Shown here: positions 57,478-64,000 of the stretch, piece by piece
Layout: the number at the start of each line of letters is the position of its first letter
Position numbering within the stretch: position 1 is the first letter of the stretch
Source: Stropharia rugosoannulata
Lineage: Eukaryota > Basidiomycota > Agaricomycetes > Agaricales > Strophariaceae
Length of the DNA stretch: 64,000 nt
Reading direction: 5' to 3'
Assembly (NCBI GenBank): GCA_028532985.1
Contig: JANCIK010000009.1
Location: 1,860,001-1,924,000, forward strand
Position numbers and translations under genes: made by a program
Notes under the pieces: generated by a model
What the model was told of the DNA's origin: nothing
Databases searched by the model: none
Seen by the model: only the letters and a program-made list of their open reading frames with translations

Positions 57478-58936
57478 CTATTCATAGGACGCCTGGAGAT
57501 TCTGCAGAAAATAGCTGTGCAGTTTGACAATAAGGACTCGGCGAAAAACCCAGAGAAAAAGGTAGCTTACATGTTCCATATTGACTTGTGTGATACTTGG
57601 GGTTGGGGGGATTGAATTGGAACGCTTTCGGGTAACAATTTTCAGAGGCGGCACCGTAGGATGATCGGATTTCGATGGAAGTGATTCAACAATGGGACTG
57701 CTATTGTCGTCCTCATGTCCGTCCTTTTTAGATGTACTAACGAGAACACCTCCACCAATGACACGCCACTGAACAGGCACGAAGTTTTTACGCGGTGAGC
57801 CCCCCTTCTCTTGTTCTGACGAAAAAGATTGCTGAGAGATGGGGGAAGGATTTGGAGATTCCTCATCATCATGCAAACTATCGAAGAGTTAGCCATAACT
57901 CGAGTCGGTAATTAGACAGAAACACTGACAAAGTACATTCGTCTCCATTGGGGCATCCCTTTTCCGATGACCAAAATTTACAAGGCTTAGCTACCAGTGT
58001 ACCACGTCAGTTGCATATATCGTTTACTTTTTTTTTACAGCACGTACTTTTATACTTCAATGCTTTCTGTTTAGACACTGGTTTTGGACCTGTGCGTGTC
58101 TTTGTCCTTACTAGATTCGAGTAGGCGTAATCGAATCCGACCTGCAGTCGAGGCAGGGTCGTATTCATGTAAAATGGCGCTTGATAGAAGGGTGGCACAT
58201 GAATAAGGGGGGTTTCGTCTGTGATGCAAATCTGCGACTGGTGCGTATGTGAGTGTTCCTCATACTGCGGATCTTCAGTAACAATCATTACATCGTCGGA
58301 CTCCAGACTCGTGTTGGACGTCGACAATGTATCAAGAGATTGAATCGAGTCCCGCGAACGCGCGGAGGGAGAGAAATTAAGAGAGTCCGGAGATAGTGGC
58401 GAAAACGGAGGAGGCGAGGGATAAAAGGACATAGAGTGCCAACGCTGAGCATAGGGCATTAACCTTTCAGTGACAGTGGAAGCGGCGGCGTAGGTCTTGA
58501 AAAGAGCATGATTAAGAAATGACTTCTGTAGACAACAAGGCACTGACAATATCTGAAGTTGAGGTTGCTCTCCAGTCAGGCATGGCCTCTTGGCCTTCCA
58601 ATGGTTGAACAGCTGAAAGATGGGGAATGTCGATTAGGCAAGAACTGGGTAAAGAGTATGGTGTTAACTCACATCCTCCGTGTCGATATTTACACGACGC
58701 CCCATGTGCACAATCCCTTGCATAGTAGTAACGGCACAAGGTAGTTGCAGCCGGTGGGTTGAAGGGGGCCGTTAAGACATGCGCGAAATCGCAAACCTCT
58801 GTTGTATAAGGGCATCTATTTAATTGGAAGAACTTGCATGGTTTGGCTGCACATTTTAGGGGCTGAGCTCGAGAAACGTGCCAGAAAGTATATACGCACT
58901 GTGCCGTTTCTTCTGCGCCTGCGATTTGCGGGACAT
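57478..58936 (-). CDS. CCCH zinc-finger protein with three fingers
   Basis: Probable RNA-binding protein. The start is the ATG at 58936 (MSRKSQAQKKRH), joined after a short intron to TKPCKFFQLNRCP. Finger 1, CKFFQLNRCPYTTEVCDFAH, is C-x7-C-x6-C-x3-H; finger 2, CRYYYARDCAHGASCKYRH, is C-x7-C-x5-C-x3-H. A long Ser/Pro-rich middle follows (YPSPPPFSPLSPDSLNFSPS, SLESDDVMIVTED). Finger 3, CKFWSSEKGCPNGDECTFLH, is C-x8-C-x5-C-x3-H, split by an intron before its last Leu-His. The C-terminal part is polar (HDDEESPNPSPISQQS, PVQWRVIGGGVLVSTSKK) and ends NLQASYE at 57478. I do not recognise a named orthologue. Confidence 0.85.
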
Positions 58937-60331
58937 CGCGCAATGCTACCTTGGTTAAACCTATTCCTGACGACAGTATTGAAGCCTGGTCAGGCCGGGT
59001 AACGAAGAGGAGGCAGAGAAGGCAAACCGGAATAGAGAGCCTGACAAAAGGGCACACTAGCGCACACGCCTCTCAGCTTTATGTTTCCTCGACAGTGTCG
59101 GACTTAGCGAGTACAACACAATACTAACAATGAGAAGGTCCTGCCCGAAAAACCTAGTGCGGTAGTGTGGTCAAAACACAATATATGTGCCCACGTACGG
59201 CGCTCGATAGGGTTTGGCCCCATGAGGGAGGCGTGGATATACGCTATAGGTAAATTTACCGCGATTGGATTCCAATCTGCATTCTGGGGGGAGGATACGC
59301 GACCAAGTAGTTATTTGGGAAACTAAAAGACAATAAGGGCCAGGACCAAAACGCGCTATATGGTGTGAATTTAGGACGAAGAAGGGTATTTACAGGATTT
59401 GTATGGTCTGACCTAATAATCTGATGGTTTATTGTTAGGGAGATGAATATGTGAGCGTTCCTGGTCTTATTGTTATCCATGTCAGAACCTCGGGGCTTAG
59501 ATTGAGGGAGATTCGTTTGCAATTCCATACACGGAATGATACTGTTTGGATAAGTAATGAAAGTTAATATAAGTTACAACTTGCTGCAGGCGCGTTGAAG
59601 CCTCTTCTGCACCACGGAGTCAAGAGCTAGAGTCAATTTCGCCTTGCTGCACGCGGCGTGCTGGCAAACTACATCTCGTTACCGAGAAAGTTTTCAACAA
59701 GCAAATCGGTTGTGGTATCGCATACGTTTCTCCTGAGCTCGTGGCCGGCGAGTGTGGGGAAGGAAATAAAAGCGACCCAGACCTCACAATCATATTCAAG
59801 AGTTCGACAAGTGTGACTGGCCGTGAAAACTTATCATCAAAGCGGCCCTTGGTAAGCTGTTTGTCCCGCTTGTGACGATAAGGAAAAGAAGTGATGGTGC
59901 TCTTGCCGGTCCGATGTACAGTCCAGGAAATTTGAAAGGCAATACGGCAAAATTAGATAGACGACAGTCAACGATGCGAAGCAGCTCCCTCCAGTTCCGG
60001 GAAAACAATAGCAGTGGCCATCAGCTGACTCCCGAGTGCCCTCCCGACACGTGGTGCGGCAAATATAATCAACTACCCTGATAAGATAAGATAAGATTGA
60101 CTGCTTAAGTTACCGAAACTACAATCAGAGTGCCAACAACTTTAAACTCGTAAGAAGACGCAGTCCATCTGACTCCGAAGTAAATGATAGCAGCATAATA
60201 GTAGACTGGGACGCAGTTAGTAGGTATACATTTACATTCCGCTATGTAGTGCGGTATTATTGAGTACAATGGCGAAATACAGAAACAGTCACTAGCAACA
60301 AATTAGCGCTCAAATAGCATGAAAACCGTGA
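58937..60331. other. Intergenic region without a recognisable gene
   Basis: 1.4 kb between the CCCH gene start and the end of the RING gene. Short frames only (e.g. 59256-59528 minus, 59872-60081 plus), none with a domain I can name. A GATAAGATAAGATAAGATT run lies near 60080-60098. Confidence 0.4.
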
Positions 60332-61869
60332 TCAACCGTGATGCTCTTCAGTGCTAGTTGTAAGAAGAGGAGTTCGTTCCGTAGCATCAGCAGCAAGAGT
60401 GGGTTGAAGGGGCATAGATGAGTCAGGCACAGTAGTATTGCTGTAAGGGCGGGAGGGAGTTGGGGGAGACGGTTGTGTGACGTCAGCTTTACAAACCGGA
60501 CACTGTACAATAAACTGTTAGAAGAAGACAGAATTGCGCACAGGAAAATAAATTACTAGTTTTTTCCGCTGTATCAACCACTCGTCCACTTCGTGGAGAT
60601 GGAAGATATGATGGCATGGGAGAACCCTAACTTTGTCGCCCTTCTCAAACTCACACAAGCAAATGGCGCATTCCACCTGTGTTTCAAACCAAGGTTGATT
60701 GTCTGGTTGTGGCGTTGTGGGAAGGGACGTTGACGCATTTTCTACAAGTAATGGTGATGAGTTATCTTTGGCACCATTGTCCTTTCCTCCAAGACCTTCT
60801 TCGATGTCGCCTCCAGATGAATCAGGAACTTCATTCGCGTCTTCACCGCCTTCATGCTTCTCCCATCCATTGCCGGTCCAGACTCTCCACGGCATGTTCC
60901 TAACGACATCCTCAGGCGCACGGTCTCGCTGTGCTGCACGGGCCGCACGTATTCTATGGATCAAAAGCGTGATAAATGTTAAGGCTGAAGGCAGCAGAAG
61001 AATGATGACGAATGTGATAATAGGTCTATGACAGTTATCAGGATAAATGTCAAAGAATGTTCTACAAGAGAGACGTACGAGTACCATTCCCAGGCAGAGT
61101 ATTCGGCGGTGATCAGCAGCGTTAAAGTACGTAGTCCGGAGTGCGTGGTATTCGAGTGCGATATGAGGGTGAACAACTCTTTGTAGTCGGAAAATCTAAC
61201 GTATGTTGCAGCAATATTAATATCTGCGGAGTCTTCTGTCCTGAACGTCAGACATTGTCACCCCAGAAAATGTATTTTAGAGCTCACCAGGGCTATACAT
61301 ATTCACCAGCGTATCGGGATATCCAGAGATGTCCGGGTCTTCACCACCAACGACGACGGCCTTTGCCCCGAGCTTCTGAGCTTCCCGCACTTTCTTGACG
61401 AACTCGCATTTTCCTCTTTGAACGAGAGCAATCCATGTCTCGGTAGGTGTGTGTGTCCCGCTAAGACATAAGTCCGGGCAGCCCGAATTTTCAGGAATAG
61501 TCGCGATCTGGGACAAATTGGCATTGCATGGAACAGTGAACGAGGATAGGGGAATAACATAACCCAGTAACGGATCAGTTATCTCAGCCCCGAAAGCCGC
61601 TGGAAGGAGCACGCAAGTAAGAACGCGAGTCATCCAACCCTAAGCCAAAGATCCTCGAACGCACCTGGTCTCGATGCAAATGATACGGGTGGGGTCCTAT
61701 CCACTATCGAAACCGTACTTTCTGATCCCCATGCCCAACCCCAAGATAACCAGTTCCGCTCAGATTTAGGGGTGAAGAGGATGTCATGACTGTAATGTTC
61801 TACCGGAGAAGCCAAAGCAAATAGAAGCAGGGTGTTGATATAGGACAGACCGATCAGTCCTAGTACCAT
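60332..61869 (-). CDS. PA-TM-RING type E3 ubiquitin ligase
   Basis: Membrane RING-H2 ubiquitin ligase with a lumenal protease-associated domain, expected in endosome, vacuole or Golgi. Start ATG at 61869 with a signal peptide ([20 protein letters not shown]). The PA domain includes [33 protein letters not shown] and [14 protein letters not shown], then VDTPSVFV-like sequence. A membrane helix follows ([20 protein letters not shown]). The RING-H2 is [37 protein letters not shown] and CPVCKADV, with the last pair on a separate exon. The tail is Ser/Thr/Pro-rich and ends STEEHHG at 60332. An intron in the N-terminal part joins SFASRP to [10 protein letters not shown]. Confidence 0.92.
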
Positions 61870-64000
61870 GCTGAAGAGTAAGTTGGGATGAGTGTTTTAC
61901 GTGGTAGCAGGGAGGAAGAGCAGTTCAGCAGTCAGTTGTCAACGTCGATGGACGTCCGACGCTGTGGCACGCTGCACTCTGCAGTGATCAATCCCGGCAC
62001 CCACGTGCTATACATGGCCGAGAGTCGAGACTGTTTCCCATGGGCCACCATCTCACTGCTTGTCCACTGCAGTCTCGACTCTTCGTATCTTGCTTGTTTC
62101 TATGCTACAAGTACTACTCGGTCTACATACATGCACTCATCTAGGAGGACGCTACTCGAAGATGAACCTGTATTGTAAGACTTTTCAAAAGTACGCATCT
62201 TTCCTCATGGCAATTTGCAATTTCATGGAGCTTGAGCTCTGACTCGGTATTACTGCTTCGTTCATACCCTTTTTGCTCCTGCATGATACGCAGACTTCAG
62301 TTCCGGCTATCTATGTAGAGTCTGCGTATAGAAGGGGTCAACATCGTTTTGTTTTCTAGACTTCTTGTACCAGAGAATTCTCATGGCCCACCAAGACAAC
62401 CTTTGTGCCCAAGTCCTTCAGTGCCGAGTATGTCCCATACGACTTACGCACGGCTTGTACAGTATGCACATGTAGTTGGCACTGGCGTCAAAGGTGACGC
62501 TATGTTACGTCCTTTATGATTTACATTTGCAAAACTTGTTTCGTAAATTTGAACCCTGTGGGTATACGGGCTCAGCGCTCAGCGCTCATCCCTAAGCTCA
62601 TTAAAGACTTTGAATTTTCGAATCGCACATACATCAGAAGGAGCTGTCTGAATGCTCCATCGGCGCTTATAGGACCTTTGCCGAACTTGTTACATACTTC
62701 GAATTGAACATGACCAAATTTGCATCCCGCATAAGCATTACTACCTGTTACTATCTGTTGCTACACACAATTGTATTGCGCACACATAGAGGTAAATAAA
62801 ACGAGTGAGGCCTAAACTTGCAAGAGAATCGTTCGATTGTTTGTTGAACTTTATTCTCTAAAATTTTAAAGGTGCTCTGGAATTAGGGAAAATGGGTGAC
62901 TGCCACCATGAAGTTCCTTTGCGCCCGCTTTGTTTTGGGACCGTCCGGGGTGCAGGGACTTACTTATGTGCCGTGCTGCTGTATGATCACAAGTAATTCT
63001 GATGCAACAAGATGCAACTCGGCAGTACTACGGGCCCCCGGTTATTACAGAGCGCTCGAAACGTTATTAAACTCCGTCAAGCGACGCACATGGCAGAAGC
63101 ATGGGGTTAATCGATTATCGATAGACTCCAGTCTCCAGAATTGGCCGAGTCGCCCACACAACAAGACATACATAACCCAAAAAAGTCGGTGCTGAGTGCA
63201 TACATACCAGCTGGCTGTATGAACTTGTGCGTGAGCAACCAGCTGAGCTGCCTAGGGTGTCGCAGTCGGAGACGAACGTCTGACGACCACATGTAGATCG
63301 CACATACCAGCTAGAATTCTTAGTCTCTCAAAATGATCAAGAGCCTGGAAGACCCGGTAACTCGTAGCAAATTATAATACCTGGTAAAAGAGGTAAGGCG
63401 AGTTGAGAGTCTAGCTTTAAACCTGGGGTCTGGAGCTGAGGCCTTCGAAGACAGCGGACTGAGTAGCTAAATTCCAATAAATATTGTTGGGTCTCGTTGC
63501 ACAGTAAAATGCAACAATGTAAGTTTTGATCAGGAAGGTATGGTCCGGGACAGTCAGCGGCAACCCAGAAGTTCAACGTAAGGGTAAGTTTTGCCAAGTC
63601 GATGGAACACTAGACCGTCGACCGGGTTGAAGTATGTTGACTGGAGTATGCAGTTGAACGCCTAGATACACGCGGAGTTGGAGCTAGATGCGCTCAAGAT
63701 CTGAACGACGAGAACAAGTGTTCCAGCCAACATTAAAACATCAGGGACGGATGTTATATATGCATAGAGTAAAGACCATGTAAAGACAGTGTTAATTCTC
63801 TTTAGAGTTTGTTGTATGACGTTTCGCGATTGCTGGCCAGATCGGCTGACTGTAGAGATACGCCAGCACTCATATGGCTACGATGCAAGAAATAAAGAAG
63901 CCCACCAAAAAATGAAATAGGTACATAGCACCTGTGTTCGTATGCCTTGCAGCCATGAGCCTAGATCAATTGTAAGAAAGAAGGCAGTAAAATGCAATAT
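61870..64000. other. Right-end region without a recognisable gene
   Basis: 2.13 kb. I see only short open frames (e.g. 62896-63195 plus, 63337-63597 minus) with no domain and no clear exon-intron structure. It holds the promoter of the PA-TM-RING gene at its left edge. Confidence 0.4.

Noticed and set aside
63870..63956. 28-codon minus-strand frame with one hydrophobic helix
   Set aside because: It is too short to separate from chance without transcript or conservation evidence.
1..64000. CRISPR array, prophage, or secondary-metabolite cluster
   Set aside because: No spaced direct repeats, phage genes or polyketide/peptide synthase domains were seen; the DNA is a eukaryotic chromosome.

Overview
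This window is nuclear DNA from a filamentous basidiomycete, most likely an Agaricomycete. The genes are densely packed and split by many 45-70 nt GT-AG introns. The products are typically fungal: Egt1 ergothioneine synthase, Zn2Cys6 factor, A1 aspartic peptidases with membrane anchors, alpha-arrestin, Eaf7 and a septin-like protein. Gene models below were spliced by hand from the sequence, and most sum to an exact multiple of three. The first ~7.5 kb is GC-rich with C/G-ending codons; the rest is close to balanced.

Layout, left to right: septin-like GTPase (-, runs off the left edge); Zn2Cys6 factor (-) divergent from mitochondrial dihydroxyacid dehydratase ILV3 (+); a 2.5 kb stretch without a recognisable gene; RIO1 kinase (-) divergent from a small multi-spanning membrane protein (+); an unknown gene (-) divergent from a WD40-cyclophilin PPWD1 homologue (+); an unknown gene (-); a decayed seven-TM-like gene (+); the U-box E4 enzyme UFD2 (-) divergent from mitoribosomal bL35m (+); a phosphoglycerate-mutase-like protein (-) divergent from an AN1 zinc-finger protein with a CaaX end (+); NuA4 subunit EAF7 (-) divergent from a gelsolin-family gene with an in-frame stop (+); EGT1 (-); DHHC palmitoyltransferase (-) divergent from a hotdog thioesterase (+).

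The middle holds the two most unusual items. A DNA polymerase delta-like gene (36.6-38.7 kb, -) keeps the N-terminal domain and all three exonuclease motifs but ends where the polymerase domain should begin. Next to it is a 4,070-bp LTR element (39333-43402) with identical 266-bp LTRs, a perfect ACTCA target duplication and a gag frame but no protease, reverse transcriptase or integrase. It has inserted 11 bp upstream of the start codon of dynactin p62 (DCTN4, +).

The right third carries a PPxY-bearing membrane protein and an alpha-arrestin in tandem (+), a divergent pair of membrane-anchored aspartic peptidases, heme oxygenase (-), a triple CCCH zinc-finger protein (-) and a PA-TM-RING ubiquitin ligase (-). 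Ubiquitin and protein-quality-control functions recur (UFD2, AN1-CaaX, arrestin, PA-TM-RING). Nothing in the spacing suggests a coordinated cluster, and no secondary-metabolite cluster, CRISPR array, rRNA or convincing tRNA was found.
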